From Pseudomonas fluvialis (lineage in GTDB: Bacteria > Pseudomonadota > Gammaproteobacteria > Pseudomonadales > Pseudomonadaceae), in contig NZ_NMQV01000005.1 in NCBI RefSeq assembly GCF_002234375.1, positions 1-64,000 of the forward strand: a stretch of DNA of 64,000 bases. The letters run 5' to 3'. Every line of letters starts with the position of its first letter. Position 1 is the first letter of the stretch. Shown here piece after piece: positions 46,732-56,523 of the stretch. A program made the translations under genes and the position numbers. The notes below the pieces were generated by a model. The model saw only the letters and a list, made by a program, of their open reading frames with translations. It was not told where the DNA came from and ran no database searches.

Positions 46732-47589
46732 ATGGGCCAAGCCCTGTTCATCGTCTGGCGTGAAAGCATCGAAGCACTGCTGGTCGTCGGTATTCTGTAT
46801 GCCTGGTTGCAGCGACAACCGGATAACCGCCTGGCCATGCGTCACCTGTGGGCTGGCGTAGCCCTTGGCCTGGGCCTGGCCAGCCTGCTGGGCGCGGCCA
46901 TGATGCTGGCCGGCAGCTGGCTCAACGACAGTGCCGGCGAATGGTTCCAGGCCGGCATGACCTTGTGCGCCAGCCTGCTGATCCTGCATATGCTGGCCTG
47001 GATGGCGCGGCACGGCCGACAACTCCGCCGCGAGCTGGAAAGCCAGGCCGGCAGCGCTCTGCAGGAGGGCCGCTACCTGAGCCTGATGCTACTGGTCATG
47101 CTGGCCATTGCCCGGGAAGGCAGCGAAACGGTGATATTCCTCTACGGGGTCGGCAGCCAGCCGGGCACCGAACTGGCCGGTTTCATCACGGGTGGCCTGC
47201 TCGGCCTGCTGCTCGGCCTGCTGTGCTTCTACCTGCTGCAACAAAGCAGCAAGGTGATTGGCTGGCAGGTGTTCTTCCGGGTCAGTGAAGTGCTGTTGCT
47301 GCTACTCGGCTGCGCCATGCTGATGGCCAGCCTTGATCGCATCAGCGGCCAGCTAATGGGCATGGAGCTACCCGAGTATGCCTATGAGCTGCTGGGTGAT
47401 GCGCTATGGGATAGCTCGGCGCTGCTCGACGACGGCTCGCGGGGCGGCATGCTGATCGCCAGCCTGACCGGCTACCGGGCCATGCCGTCGCTGTTCGCCG
47501 TGCTCGGCCTGGCCGCCTACTGGGCGCTGGCCGTGCGCTTGCTGTGGCGCCCCAAGCCGCACCCGCTGTACCAGGAAGCACGCGGATGA
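46732..47589 (+). CDS. ftrC: FTR1-family iron permease (FtrC)
   Basis: A 285-aa inner-membrane permease with seven hydrophobic segments. The two FTR1 signature motifs RExxE are present: RESIE (near 10-14) and REGSE (near 126-130). Related to EfeU/Ftr1p, which carries ferric iron produced by an oxidation-linked step. It overlaps the next gene by 4 bases (ATGA) and follows the P19 and cupredoxin genes, completing a typical ftrABC order. Confidence 0.95.
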   Translation: MGQALFIVWRESIEALLVVGILYAWLQRQPDNRLAMRHLWAGVALGLGLASLLGAAMMLAGSWLNDSAGEWFQAGMTLCASLLILHMLAWMARHGRQLRRELESQAGSALQEGRYLSLMLLVMLAIAREGSETVIFLYGVGSQPGTELAGFITGGLLGLLLGLLCFYLLQQSSKVIGWQVFFRVSEVLLLLLGCAMLMASLDRISGQLMGMELPEYAYELLGDALWDSSALLDDGSRGGMLIASLTGYRAMPSLFAVLGLAAYWALAVRLLWRPKPHPLYQEARG

Positions 47590-48953
47590 ACGCCCTACTG
47601 CAAGACCGCCTGGCGGCCCTCGGCGATGCCATGCGCCAGCACGCCCGGCTGATCCGCCGCCTGCAATGGCTGGTCGTGCTGTTCTACGCCGTATTACTGG
47701 TCATCCCCGCCCTGCTGCCGCTGCCGGATGGCCAGGCACGCCTGCTGGACAACCTGACGGTATTCGCCCAGTTCGTGTTCTGGGGTATCTGGTGGCCGTT
47801 CGTATTGCTGTCAATGGTACTGTTCGGCCGCCTGTGGTGCGGCACTTTGTGCCCGGAAGGCTCGCTCAGCGAGTGGGCCAGCGAACGCGGCCTGGGACGC
47901 GGCACCCCGCGCTGGCTACGCTGGGGCGGCTGGCCCAGCGTGGGGTTTGCCCTGACCACCCTCTACGGTCAGCTGATCAGCGTCTACGACTATGCCCAGG
48001 CGGCGCTGCTGATCCTCGGCGGCTCCACCGTGGCGGCCATGCTGGTGGGCTTTCTGTACGGGCGCGGCAAGCGCGTCTGGTGTCGCTACCTGTGTCCGGT
48101 CAGTGGCGTGTTTGCCCTGCTTGCCAAACTCGCCCCCGTGCAGTTCCGCACCAACGAAGCACGCTGGCTGGATAACCCGCCGCCCCATCTGCCGCCACCA
48201 AACTGCGCACCGCTGCTGGACATCCGTCGCCTGCACAGCGCCTCCGATTGCCATGCCTGCGGACGCTGCAGCGGCCAGCGCGATGCGGTACGGCTGATCG
48301 CCCGCTCGTGCAACGACGAAGTCATCCACTATGGCGGCGAGGCGGACAATGCCTGGAGCGTCCGGCTGTTGCTGTTCGGCGTGATCGGCCTGGCCATGGG
48401 CGCCTTCCAGTGGACGGTAAGCCCCTGGTTCATCAGCCTCAAGCAGGGCATGGCCGAATGGCTGGTCGAGCGGGATATCTTCTGGCCTCTGGAGGCCAAT
48501 GCCCCCTGGTGGCTGCTCACTCACTACCCACAGCTCAACGATGCGTTCACCTGGCTCGACGGTCTGGCCATCAGCCTGTACATCCTCGCCGCCAGCGCCC
48601 TGCTCGGTGGCGGCCTGTACCTGCTGCTGCAGATGGCCTGCCGGCTCAGCGGCGCCAGCCAGGCGGTTTTCCGGCAACTAGCGCTGTGCCTGCTGCCACT
48701 GGGCGGCGCCGGGCTGTTCCTCGGCCTGTCGGCTACCACCGTCAAGCTGCTGCGCTACGAAGGACTGACCCTGCTGTGGGTCAATCCGACGCGCATGGCC
48801 CTGCTCGGTGCCGCCATGGCCTGGTGCCTGTGGTTGGGCTGGCGCGTTTGCCAGGCCCGTGCAGCGGCACAGCGCCTGCCCCTGTTCGGCGCGCTGGCCG
48901 CCGGCGTGGCGCTGGTCGGCTACGGCTGGTACCTGCAGTTCTGGGGCTGGTAG
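47586..48953 (+). CDS. ftrD: Polyferredoxin-like membrane protein (FtrD)
   Basis: A 455-aa membrane protein with about eight transmembrane helices and NapH/FixG-type Fe-S motifs: CGTLCPEGSLSEW, CRYLCPVSG, and CHACGRCSGQ. In the Ftr system FtrD is proposed to take electrons released during ferrous iron oxidation and pass them into the membrane. The stop directly abuts the stop of the convergent amn gene with no spacer. Coupled to ftrC by ATGA. Confidence 0.92.
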   Translation: MNALLQDRLAALGDAMRQHARLIRRLQWLVVLFYAVLLVIPALLPLPDGQARLLDNLTVFAQFVFWGIWWPFVLLSMVLFGRLWCGTLCPEGSLSEWASERGLGRGTPRWLRWGGWPSVGFALTTLYGQLISVYDYAQAALLILGGSTVAAMLVGFLYGRGKRVWCRYLCPVSGVFALLAKLAPVQFRTNEARWLDNPPPHLPPPNCAPLLDIRRLHSASDCHACGRCSGQRDAVRLIARSCNDEVIHYGGEADNAWSVRLLLFGVIGLAMGAFQWTVSPWFISLKQGMAEWLVERDIFWPLEANAPWWLLTHYPQLNDAFTWLDGLAISLYILAASALLGGGLYLLLQMACRLSGASQAVFRQLALCLLPLGGAGLFLGLSATTVKLLRYEGLTLLWVNPTRMALLGAAMAWCLWLGWRVCQARAAAQRLPLFGALAAGVALVGYGWYLQFWGW

Positions 48954-50429
48954 TCAGCGGAACGGCGGCTCGTCGAAACTGCGCAGCTTGCGTGAATGCA
49001 GTGCCGGCAGCTGGCCACGCAAGCGTTCCAGCGCGGCAATGGCGATATGCAGGTGCTGGCTGACCGCACGCTCGTAGAACGCACCGGCAGCCCCGGGCAG
49101 CTTCAATTCGCTGTGCAGCGGCTTGTCCGATACGCACAGCAGGGTGCCGTAGGGCACCCGCAGGCGATACCCCTGGGCGGCAATGGTGCCGCTCTCCATA
49201 TCCACCGCCACGGCGCGCGACAGATTGATCAGCGCCCGCTCATGAGCCCAGTGCAGCTCCCAGTTGCGGTCATCGTAGGTCAGCACGGTGCCGGTACGCA
49301 GGCGGCGTTTGAGGGCATCGCCCTGTTCACCGGTGACTGCCGCCGCCGCCTCCTGCAAGGCCTGTTGCACTTCGGCCAGCGCCGGCAGGGGAATATGCGG
49401 CGGCAGCACGCGGTCGAGGATACCGTCGCGGCGCATATAGGCGTGCGCCAGCACATAGTCGCCAATGGTCTGCGACTGACGCAGGCCGCCGCAGTGGCCG
49501 ATCATCAGCCAGCAATGCGGACGCAGCACGGCCAGGTGGTCGGTGATGTTCTTGGCGTTGGACGGCCCCACACCGATGTTGACCAGGGTGATGCCATGCC
49601 CGTCGCTGGCAATCAGGTGGTAGGCCGGCATCTGGTAGCGGTGCCAGACCACCGCGTCAGCCACCGCCTGAGCCTCTTCCTCTGCAGTGCCGCGCTCGAT
49701 GATCACATTGCCCGGCAGTACCATGCGTACAAAGCGCGGATCGTCACGCAATTGCGCCAGGCCATGGCGAATGAACTGATCGACGTAGCGGTGGTAGTTG
49801 GTCAGCAGAATCCACGGCTGCACATGCCGCCAGTCGCTGCCGGTGTAGTGCTGGATGCGCTTGAGGGAAAAGTCGGTACGCGCCGCATCGAACAGCATCA
49901 GCGGCAGGTGCTCGGCGCTCTGCCAGTCATACAGGCCATCGGCCACCGAATCCGAAGCCGCCGACAGATCGGTACTGGGGAATACCCGTGCCAGCTCGGC
50001 GGCGGTCACCCCGCTGCCGGCCAACTCATCGCCCTGTTCGATGACATAGGGATAGGGAATGGCCTGGTCGCTCAGCCCCACCTCCAACTGCACAGCAAAA
50101 TCCGCCAGCAGCGGGCGCAGCTGTGCCAGCAGGTAGTTACGCATGGCCAGCGGCTGGGTCACGCTGGCCCGGTAGATCCCCGGCACCTGCACCTTGGCAT
50201 AGGCCCGCGTGGTGCTCGGCACCTCGCCCTGGCACTGATAGGTCAGGCGCAGCTCCGGGTAGTAAAACCAGGCGCGCTGCGCGGCGCTGGGCAGCCGGCG
50301 CTCCTGCAGGTAACCACTCAACGCCTGGCGCAGCGCCGTGCAGGCCCGCTCATGCAACTGCGCCAGGCGCTCGACGGCCGCCTCGGCATCTTCCATGCGC
50401 AAAAACTCACGCGCCATATCCCCGCTCAT
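48954..50429 (-). CDS. amn: AMP nucleosidase
   Basis: A 491-aa enzyme splitting AMP to adenine and ribose-5-phosphate, helping purine balance. The C-terminal phosphorylase domain holds GVGPSNAKNITDHLAVLRPHCWLMIGHCGGLR and VAVDMESGTIAAQGYR, both diagnostic. The N-terminal AMP-nucleosidase domain is also present. Start at the ATG at 50429 with GAGGAG seven bases upstream; family length is about 484-500. Convergent with ftrD, zero-base spacing. Confidence 0.96.
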   Translation of the reverse strand: MSGDMAREFLRMEDAEAAVERLAQLHERACTALRQALSGYLQERRLPSAAQRAWFYYPELRLTYQCQGEVPSTTRAYAKVQVPGIYRASVTQPLAMRNYLLAQLRPLLADFAVQLEVGLSDQAIPYPYVIEQGDELAGSGVTAAELARVFPSTDLSAASDSVADGLYDWQSAEHLPLMLFDAARTDFSLKRIQHYTGSDWRHVQPWILLTNYHRYVDQFIRHGLAQLRDDPRFVRMVLPGNVIIERGTAEEEAQAVADAVVWHRYQMPAYHLIASDGHGITLVNIGVGPSNAKNITDHLAVLRPHCWLMIGHCGGLRQSQTIGDYVLAHAYMRRDGILDRVLPPHIPLPALAEVQQALQEAAAAVTGEQGDALKRRLRTGTVLTYDDRNWELHWAHERALINLSRAVAVDMESGTIAAQGYRLRVPYGTLLCVSDKPLHSELKLPGAAGAFYERAVSQHLHIAIAALERLRGQLPALHSRKLRSFDEPPFR

Positions 50430-50496
50430 GCCGCACTCCTCAGCGATAGCAACGCGCCTATCTTGCGCGAGACGCATGGCGCTGTCATGACGGCAG

Positions 50497-51960
50497 TCAG
50501 TCGCGCCAGAATCCCGGAGTCAGCACCACCAGGATGGTGATGATTTCCAAACGCCCCAATAGCATGCCGGCTGACAACATCCACTTTGCACTATCCGGCA
50601 AGCTGGCAAAGTTGCCGGCAGGTCCGATCACCGGCCCCAGCCCGGGCCCCACGTTGCATACTGCCGTGGCAGCGCCAGTCAGAGCAGTCACCCAGTCCAG
50701 GCCCGTCAGGGTCAGTCCCACAGCCAGCAGCCCAATAGTGATGGTAAAGAAGAACGACAGGGTAATCAGCGCACGGACGATCTCTTCATCGATCGGGTGG
50801 CCGTTGTACTGCTGACGTAATACCGCGCGCGGATGAATGATCTGCCGCAGGTTGGCCTTGAGCATCACATAGGCCACCTGGAAACGGAAAATTTTCAAGC
50901 CACCGGTAGTAGAGCCGGAACAGCCGCCGACAAAGGTCAAGTAGAAGAACATCAGTACGGCAAAGTCGCCCCACAGGGTGTAGTCACCCAGGGCAAACCC
51001 CGTGGTAGTCACCACCGAAACCACATTGAGCGTGACGATACGCAAAGCATCCAACCAGGCATGCTCGCTGTTCTGCCACAGCCAGAGGCTAAACAACAGG
51101 CAGGTAAACAACAGAAAGCCGAGCAGGCCGCGTACCTGCTGGTCACGCCAAAGCGCCCGACGATTACCACGCAGGAACGCCACATACAGGGTAAACGGCA
51201 GGCTACCGAGCAACATCAACACCACAGCTACCCAGTGCACAGCCGGTTGCGGCCAGTGTGCCAGCGAGCTGTCCGAGGTAGAGAAACCGCCCGTGGAAAT
51301 CGCTGCCATGGCGTGGTTGATCGCCTCGAAGGGCGTCATACCAGCCCACCAGAACGCCAGGAACCCCAGCAAGGTAAAGGCTAGGTAAACCGCGAGGATG
51401 TACTTGGCAACCATATGTGAGCGTGGCATGACCTTTTCCGACCAGTCGGACGACTCGGTACGGAACAGCTTCATACCCCCGACCCGCAACAAGGGCAGGA
51501 TCGCCACCGCCATACCGATGAAGCCAATGCCACCCAGCCAGTGCAGCATGGAACGCCAAATCAGCAGCGCCGGCGAAGCGCCATCCAGGCCGGACAGCAC
51601 CGTGGCGCCGGTAGTGGTGATCCCGGACATGGTTTCGAAGAAGGCATCCGTGTAGCTGATATGCTGAATGAACACCATCGGCAACGCGGCAAACAGACAC
51701 ACGACCAGCCAGCTGGAGGCGGTCAGCAAGTACATGTCGCGAGGCCGCAGCTGCACATGTTGCGGACGTCCGGGCAAACTCATCAGCAACCCTGCCACCA
51801 GGGTAATCACCGCAGGCCAGAGATAGTCTCCCAGGCGATCCCCCGACAACCGTTGGCTCTCGCCGAGCATGGCCAGAATCGGCACCAACATGCTGGCCGC
51901 CAATGCCAGCAAGAAAAGCCCAAGCAAATACACAATGAGACGCAAGGTCGAGGTTGCCAT
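50497..51960 (-). CDS. trkH: Trk-type potassium uptake protein TrkH
   Basis: A 487-aa inner-membrane potassium channel subunit that works with TrkA (not in this window). It has the four MPM repeats with filter-loop sequences such as ETMSGITTTGATVL, ISTGGFSTSD, VVTTTGFALGD and VCNVGPGLGP. About ten to twelve helices. Choice of ATG at 51960 aligns MATSTLRLIVYLLG with related proteins; the ATG at 51969 is an alternative. Amn lies 67 bases downstream. Confidence 0.96.
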   Translation of the reverse strand: MATSTLRLIVYLLGLFLLALAASMLVPILAMLGESQRLSGDRLGDYLWPAVITLVAGLLMSLPGRPQHVQLRPRDMYLLTASSWLVVCLFAALPMVFIQHISYTDAFFETMSGITTTGATVLSGLDGASPALLIWRSMLHWLGGIGFIGMAVAILPLLRVGGMKLFRTESSDWSEKVMPRSHMVAKYILAVYLAFTLLGFLAFWWAGMTPFEAINHAMAAISTGGFSTSDSSLAHWPQPAVHWVAVVLMLLGSLPFTLYVAFLRGNRRALWRDQQVRGLLGFLLFTCLLFSLWLWQNSEHAWLDALRIVTLNVVSVVTTTGFALGDYTLWGDFAVLMFFYLTFVGGCSGSTTGGLKIFRFQVAYVMLKANLRQIIHPRAVLRQQYNGHPIDEEIVRALITLSFFFTITIGLLAVGLTLTGLDWVTALTGAATAVCNVGPGLGPVIGPAGNFASLPDSAKWMLSAGMLLGRLEIITILVVLTPGFWRD

Positions 51961-52029
51961 GGACAACATGCCCTGGGACCGGGAAGGCGGGCGATTCTGC
52001 GCCTGCCCCCCGGCCCTGTAAATACCTGC

Positions 52030-53052
52030 TCAGCGCCACAAGGGCAGGAGCAAGGCATTGATCGCGGCACCACCCAGCACCAGCCAGACGAACAGCAGGC
52101 CGCCCAGCCACAGCGGGCGCCAGCCGGCCTGCAGCACCGCGCGCAGTGGTGTGGCCAGGCCCAGTCCGGCCATGGCCAGGGCCAGCAAGGCGTCATCGAG
52201 GGCCACCAGGTGTGCCTGCCAGTCACGGGCCAACGGCCACTGCGCCTGGATCAGCAGCACCAGCAGGAAACCCAGGGCAAACCAGGGAATCGGCAGACGT
52301 GCCGCGCCCTCGCCAGGGCACTGCGCACGTCGCAACCAGGCGGCCAGCAGCAGCAGGAAGGGCACCAGCAGTAACACCCGGAGCATCTTGCTGAGCACCG
52401 CCAGTTGCGCCGCCGGCGCATCGATGGCACTGCCCGCCGCCACCACCTGGGCCACCTCGTGCAGGGTCGAGCCAATATAGATGCCGAAGGCCTGGCTATC
52501 GCCGCCCAGCCAGGCGAACAACTGTGGATAGAGCAGCATGGCCAGGCTGCCAAACGCCACCACCGTGGCCACGGCCACCGCTACGCGCTGCTGCCCGCCG
52601 CGCACCAGGGTCTCGCTGGCGACAATCGCCGCGGCACCGCAAATGCCGCTACCGGCACCGATCAACAGGCAGGTCTGGCGATCCAGGCCCAGCCAGCGCC
52701 GGCCCAGCCACAAGGCCAGGGTGAAGGTCGACAGCACCACCAACAGGTCGATCAGCCAGACCGCCGGCCCCAGGTCGAGTAACTGGCTCAAGCTCAGGCG
52801 TACACCGTAAAGGACGATGCCCAGGCGCAGCAGCGACTGGCGGGCCAGTGCCACACCCGGATCAGCGCGGGCAGCACAGCGCGGGTAGAGGGTATTGCCC
52901 AGCAACAGCCCCAGCAGCATGGCCAGTGCCAGCAGCCCCAATCCCGCCTCGCGGGCCCAGGGTTGCCCCGCCAGCCAGTGCGCCAAGCTCGCCAACACGG
53001 CACAGAGCGCCAAGCCGGGGGTATAACCACGCAGAGAAACTCGCCAAGACAT
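52030..53052 (-). CDS. YeiH/UPF0324-family putative anion exporter
   Basis: A 340-aa membrane protein with about ten helices; family motifs TCLLIGAGSGICGAAAIVA (near 129-147) and FGIYIGSTLHEVAQVVAAG (near 190-208) are intact. YeiH-type proteins are putative sulfate or sulfonate exporters, often near a LysR gene, which is absent here. ATG at 53052 with GGAG eight bases upstream; that SD is part of a perfect hairpin (see 53061-53078). Confidence 0.92.
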   Translation of the reverse strand: MSWRVSLRGYTPGLALCAVLASLAHWLAGQPWAREAGLGLLALAMLLGLLLGNTLYPRCAARADPGVALARQSLLRLGIVLYGVRLSLSQLLDLGPAVWLIDLLVVLSTFTLALWLGRRWLGLDRQTCLLIGAGSGICGAAAIVASETLVRGGQQRVAVAVATVVAFGSLAMLLYPQLFAWLGGDSQAFGIYIGSTLHEVAQVVAAGSAIDAPAAQLAVLSKMLRVLLLVPFLLLLAAWLRRAQCPGEGAARLPIPWFALGFLLVLLIQAQWPLARDWQAHLVALDDALLALAMAGLGLATPLRAVLQAGWRPLWLGGLLFVWLVLGGAAINALLLPLWR

Positions 53053-53060
53053 GTGCCGCA

Positions 53061-53078
53061 CTCCTGAAACCTCAGGAG
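53061..53078 (-). promoter_or_regulatory. Hairpin sequestering the SD of the YeiH-type gene
   Basis: On the minus strand CTCCTGA, loop GGTT, TCAGGAG form a perfect 7-bp stem whose right arm contains the SD of the transporter gene. The anti-SD left arm would block ribosome access until opened. This is a candidate translational control point; the AT-rich leader with the inverted repeat CTTATCT/AGATAAG (53130-53150) lies just upstream. Confidence 0.45.
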
Positions 53079-53153
53079 CACAGGGTAATGCGCAGGCTTT
53101 ATCAGTTAAATTTGATTATATGCTTATAACTTATCTTAAAAATAGATAAGCAA

Positions 53154-53480
53154 TCACTTGTCCGGCATCGGCATGGGGAACGGCATGACATTGCCACCAC
53201 CACGCGCCTCGCTGATCTTTGGCGTGCCCAGACGTTCTACTTCATCGATGCGGATGATCGCGTGCATGGGGATGAAGCTGCGCACCACGCCGTCGAACTG
53301 GGCCTTGAGTTTCTCCTCGCTGGGGTCAACGACCACCTGGGTCCGCTCACCGAAGACAAACTCCTCCACTTCCAGGAAGCCCCACAGATCGCTCTGATAG
53401 ATCTGCTTGGCATACATCTCGTAGACCTGGCCCTGATTGAGGAAGATCACTTTGAAGATGGGGTTCTCACGCTTGCTCAT
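53154..53480 (-). CDS. DUF1820-family protein
   Basis: A 108-aa protein matching DUF1820, with IFKVIFLNQGQVYEMYAKQI and WGFLEVEEFVFGERTQVVVDP, and a Pro/Met-rich end (MPFPMPMPD). These proteins are conserved next to miaB in Pseudomonas; function unknown, perhaps RNA- or ribosome-linked by context. It is divergent from miaB, with a TATAAT-type -10 in between. Confidence 0.92.
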   Translation of the reverse strand: MSKRENPIFKVIFLNQGQVYEMYAKQIYQSDLWGFLEVEEFVFGERTQVVVDPSEEKLKAQFDGVVRSFIPMHAIIRIDEVERLGTPKISEARGGGNVMPFPMPMPDK

Positions 53481-53589
53481 GGTCAGACTGGAATACGCAG
53501 GTTTCGAAGGGCGCGCAGAATAGCACAGCCCCGCCGCCTGCCTGCGCCCATGCGACAGCCGTGCCCTACCCCCTGCCGGCCGGCTCTTC

Positions 53590-53595
53590 TATAAT
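53590..53595 (+). promoter_or_regulatory. Candidate -10 element for miaB
   Basis: TATAAT 34 bases before the miaB ATG. The -35 region is poor, so the promoter call is tentative. Confidence 0.5.
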
Positions 53596-53628
53596 GCGCG
53601 CCCCGTCATTTCCCGGTGCTGTAGTCCC

Positions 53629-54960
53629 ATGGCCAAGAAGCTTTACATCGAAACCCACGGCTGCCAGATGAACGAGTACGACAGCTCGCGCATGGTCGAC
53701 CTGCTGGGCGATCAGCAGGCCATGGAGGTCACCGAAAACCCCGCCGAGGCAGATGTCATCCTGCTCAACACCTGCTCGATCCGCGAGAAGGCCCAGGACA
53801 AGGTGTTCTCTCAGCTGGGCCGCTGGCGCGAGCTGAAACTGGAAAACCCCGACCTGGTGATCGGCGTCGGTGGCTGCGTGGCCAGCCAGGAAGGCGCGGC
53901 GATCCGCGACCGCGCGCCCTATGTCGACGTGGTGTTCGGCCCGCAGACCTTGCACCGCCTGCCGGAAATGATCGACGCGGCGCGCACCACGAAAACCGCG
54001 CAGGTCGATATCAGCTTCCCCGAAATCGAGAAATTCGATCACCTGCCCGAAGCCCGCGTCGACGGCCCCAGCGCCTTCGTCTCGGTCATGGAAGGCTGCA
54101 GCAAGTACTGCACCTTCTGCGTGGTGCCCTACACCCGCGGCGAGGAAGTCAGCCGGCCGCTGGCCGACGTGCTGCTGGAAATCAGCCAGCTGGCCGACAA
54201 GGGCGTCAAGGAAGTCACTCTGCTCGGGCAGAACGTCAATGGCTACCGCGGCCCGACTCCGGACGGCCATATCGCCGACTTCGCCGAGCTGCTCTACGCG
54301 GTAGCCGAGATCGACGGTATCGAGCGCATCCGCTACACCACCAGCCATCCGCTGGAGTTCTCCGACGCGATCATCCAGGCGCATGCCGACATTCCCAAGC
54401 TGGTGAAATACCTGCACCTGCCGGTGCAGTCCGGCTCGGACCGTATCCTCGCGGCCATGAAGCGCAACCACACCGCGCTGGAATACAAGTCGCGCATCCG
54501 CAAGCTCAAGGCGGCGGTGCCGGACATCCTGCTCAGCACCGATTTCATCGTCGGTTTCCCCGGCGAGACCGACAAGGACTTCGAGCAGACCATGAAGCTG
54601 ATCGAGGACGTCGGCTTCGACTTCTCCTACTCCTTCATCTACAGCGCGCGCCCCGGCACCCCGGCCGCCGACCTGGTCGACGACACCCCGGAAGACGTGA
54701 AGAAGCAGCGCCTGTCGATTCTGCAGACGCGCATTGCCCAGCTGGGCTTCGAGAACAGCCGACGCATGGTCGGCAGCGTGCAACGCATCCTGGTCAGCGA
54801 CTACTCGAAGAAAGACCCGGGCAAGCTGCAGGGGCGTACGGAAAACAACCGCATCGTCAACTTCCCCTGCAACAACCCGGCACTGATTGGCCAGTTCGTC
54901 GAGGTACGCATCGACGACGCCCTGCCCCACTCGCTGCGTGGCACCCTGCTAACCGCCTGA
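53629..54960 (+). CDS. miaB: tRNA-2-methylthio-N6-dimethylallyladenosine synthase
   Basis: A 443-aa radical SAM enzyme that adds the methylthio group to i6A37 of tRNAs. UPF0004 domain [18 protein letters not shown], radical SAM motif CSKYCTFC near 157-164, TRAM domain from about 375. Length and [10 protein letters not shown] distinguish it from RimO. First in the conserved run miaB-phoH-ybeY-corC-lnt. Confidence 0.98.
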   Translation: MAKKLYIETHGCQMNEYDSSRMVDLLGDQQAMEVTENPAEADVILLNTCSIREKAQDKVFSQLGRWRELKLENPDLVIGVGGCVASQEGAAIRDRAPYVDVVFGPQTLHRLPEMIDAARTTKTAQVDISFPEIEKFDHLPEARVDGPSAFVSVMEGCSKYCTFCVVPYTRGEEVSRPLADVLLEISQLADKGVKEVTLLGQNVNGYRGPTPDGHIADFAELLYAVAEIDGIERIRYTTSHPLEFSDAIIQAHADIPKLVKYLHLPVQSGSDRILAAMKRNHTALEYKSRIRKLKAAVPDILLSTDFIVGFPGETDKDFEQTMKLIEDVGFDFSYSFIYSARPGTPAADLVDDTPEDVKKQRLSILQTRIAQLGFENSRRMVGSVQRILVSDYSKKDPGKLQGRTENNRIVNFPCNNPALIGQFVEVRIDDALPHSLRGTLLTA

Positions 54961-54972
54961 AACCTATCCTGT

Positions 54973-55002
54973 GCCAGCCGGTGCTTTCGTCCACCGGCTG
55001 GC
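54973..55002 (+). terminator. Hairpin in the miaB-phoH gap
   Basis: GCCAGCCGGTG / CACCGGCTGGC with an 8-base loop: a perfect 11-bp stem 12 bases after miaB. No T run follows, so it may attenuate, not end, transcription into phoH. Confidence 0.5.
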
Positions 55003-55054
55003 GCGGTTATCCTGCATGCCACCTTTCCTGCCGACTGGCGGCCAGCCGAAGACC

Positions 55055-56047
55055 TTGAACGCCTCGACCGAACCTCTGCGCTTTACCCTGGAACCCTTCG
55101 AAGCCCAGCGCTTCGCCAACCTCTGCGGCCAGCTGGATGAGCATCTGCGGCTGATCGAACAGCGCATGGCGCTGCAGATCCGCAACCGTGGCAACCAGTT
55201 TGAAATCCTTGGCGACAGCGTGCGCGCCCAGGCTTGCCAGCAACTCATCCAGCGCCTGTACCGGGAAACCCAGGCCACCGAGCTGAGTCCCGAGCTGATT
55301 CATCTGTACCTGCAGGAATCCGCGCTGGCCGATCTGGCCGAAGACAAGGCCGACCCGAGCATCGCCCTGAAAACCCGCAAGGGCATGATCCGCCCACGCG
55401 GCGCCAACCAGCAGCGTTACGTCAAGTCGATCCTCGAACACGACATCAACTTCGGCATCGGCCCGGCCGGCACGGGCAAGACCTACCTGGCGGTAGCCTG
55501 CGCGGTGGACGCCCTGGAACGCGAGCAGATCCGCCGCATCCTGCTGGTACGCCCGGCCGTCGAAGCCGGCGAGAAGCTCGGCTTCCTGCCCGGCGACCTG
55601 TCGCAGAAGATCGACCCCTACCTGCGCCCGCTGTACGACGCCCTGTATGAAATGCTCGGCTTCGAGCAGGTGGCCAAGCTCATCGAGCGCCAGGTCATCG
55701 AAGTCGCCCCGCTGGCCTACATGCGCGGACGCACCCTGAACAACAGCTACATCATCCTCGACGAGTCGCAGAACACCACCACCGAGCAGATGAAGATGTT
55801 CCTCACCCGCATCGGTTTTGGCTCGACCGCGGTGATCACCGGCGACATCACCCAGATCGACCTGCCGCGCGGCACCAAGAGCGGCCTCAAGCATGTCATG
55901 GAAGTACTGCAGGACGTCCCCGGCATTGGCTTCACCCACTTCCAGTCCAAGGACGTGGTCCGTCATCCGCTGGTGCAGCGCATTGTCGAGGCCTACGACC
56001 GTTTCGACGCCCGGCAGGCGCAGCACAGCACGGAGCGCCCGGCATGA
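55055..56047 (+). CDS. ybeZ: PhoH-like ATPase (YbeZ)
   Basis: A cytoplasmic ATPase of about 330 aa with Walker [12 protein letters not shown] and Walker [12 protein letters not shown]; related proteins act with YbeY in rRNA processing. The start is uncertain: the TTG at 55055 gives [16 protein letters not shown], which matches the N terminus I recall for Pseudomonas PhoH; an ATG at 55016 would add 13 residues. Starting further upstream would pass through the hairpin at 54973-55002. It overlaps ybeY by 4 bases. Confidence 0.93.
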   Translation: MNASTEPLRFTLEPFEAQRFANLCGQLDEHLRLIEQRMALQIRNRGNQFEILGDSVRAQACQQLIQRLYRETQATELSPELIHLYLQESALADLAEDKADPSIALKTRKGMIRPRGANQQRYVKSILEHDINFGIGPAGTGKTYLAVACAVDALEREQIRRILLVRPAVEAGEKLGFLPGDLSQKIDPYLRPLYDALYEMLGFEQVAKLIERQVIEVAPLAYMRGRTLNNSYIILDESQNTTTEQMKMFLTRIGFGSTAVITGDITQIDLPRGTKSGLKHVMEVLQDVPGIGFTHFQSKDVVRHPLVQRIVEAYDRFDARQAQHSTERPA

Positions 56048-56523
56048 TCGAGCTGGACGTGCAGCACGCCTACCCGGGCAGCGTGCCCAGCGAGGCGCAG
56101 TTTCAGCGCTGGGTGGCGGCAGGCCTGCAACCGCGCAGTGCCGATTCCGAGCTGACCATCCGTCTGGTCGACCAGGCCGAGGGCCAGGCACTCAACCTGC
56201 AGTGGCGCGGCAAGGACTACCCGACCAACGTGCTGTCCTTCCCCGCCGAGGTGCCCGAGGGCATCCTCGACATTCCGCTGCTCGGCGATCTGGTGATTTG
56301 CGTGCCGGTGGTCGAGCGCGAGGCGGCCGAACAGGGCAAGGCCCTGGAAGCCCACTGGGCGCACCTGGTTATCCACGGCTGCCTGCATCTGCTCGGCTTC
56401 GACCATATCGACGATGACGAAGCCGAGGAAATGGAAGCACTGGAACGCCAGCTATTGGCTGAATTGGGCTTTCCCGACCCTTATCGGGATGATCAACCTG
56501 AGAGTGACGAGCAAGCATCATGA
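56044..56523 (+). CDS. ybeY: Endoribonuclease YbeY (rRNA maturation)
   Basis: A 159-aa zinc-dependent single-strand RNase for 16S rRNA 3' end maturation and ribosome quality control. The signature [15 protein letters not shown] (H-x3-H-x5-H) is near residues 109-123, preceded by [11 protein letters not shown] overlaps link it to phoH before and corC after. Confidence 0.97.
   Translation: MIELDVQHAYPGSVPSEAQFQRWVAAGLQPRSADSELTIRLVDQAEGQALNLQWRGKDYPTNVLSFPAEVPEGILDIPLLGDLVICVPVVEREAAEQGKALEAHWAHLVIHGCLHLLGFDHIDDDEAEEMEALERQLLAELGFPDPYRDDQPESDEQAS

Noticed and set aside
48996..50540. 514-codon open frame antisense to amn
   Set aside because: Mirror frame of amn with Gln/His-rich composition and no start signal.
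53629..54960. miaB as a second rimO
   Set aside because: The [10 protein letters not shown] signature and gene order identify MiaB; rimO is at 38276.
54971..55054. Upstream extension of phoH to a GTG at 54971
   Set aside because: It would run through the perfect hairpin after miaB and add residues not known in the family.
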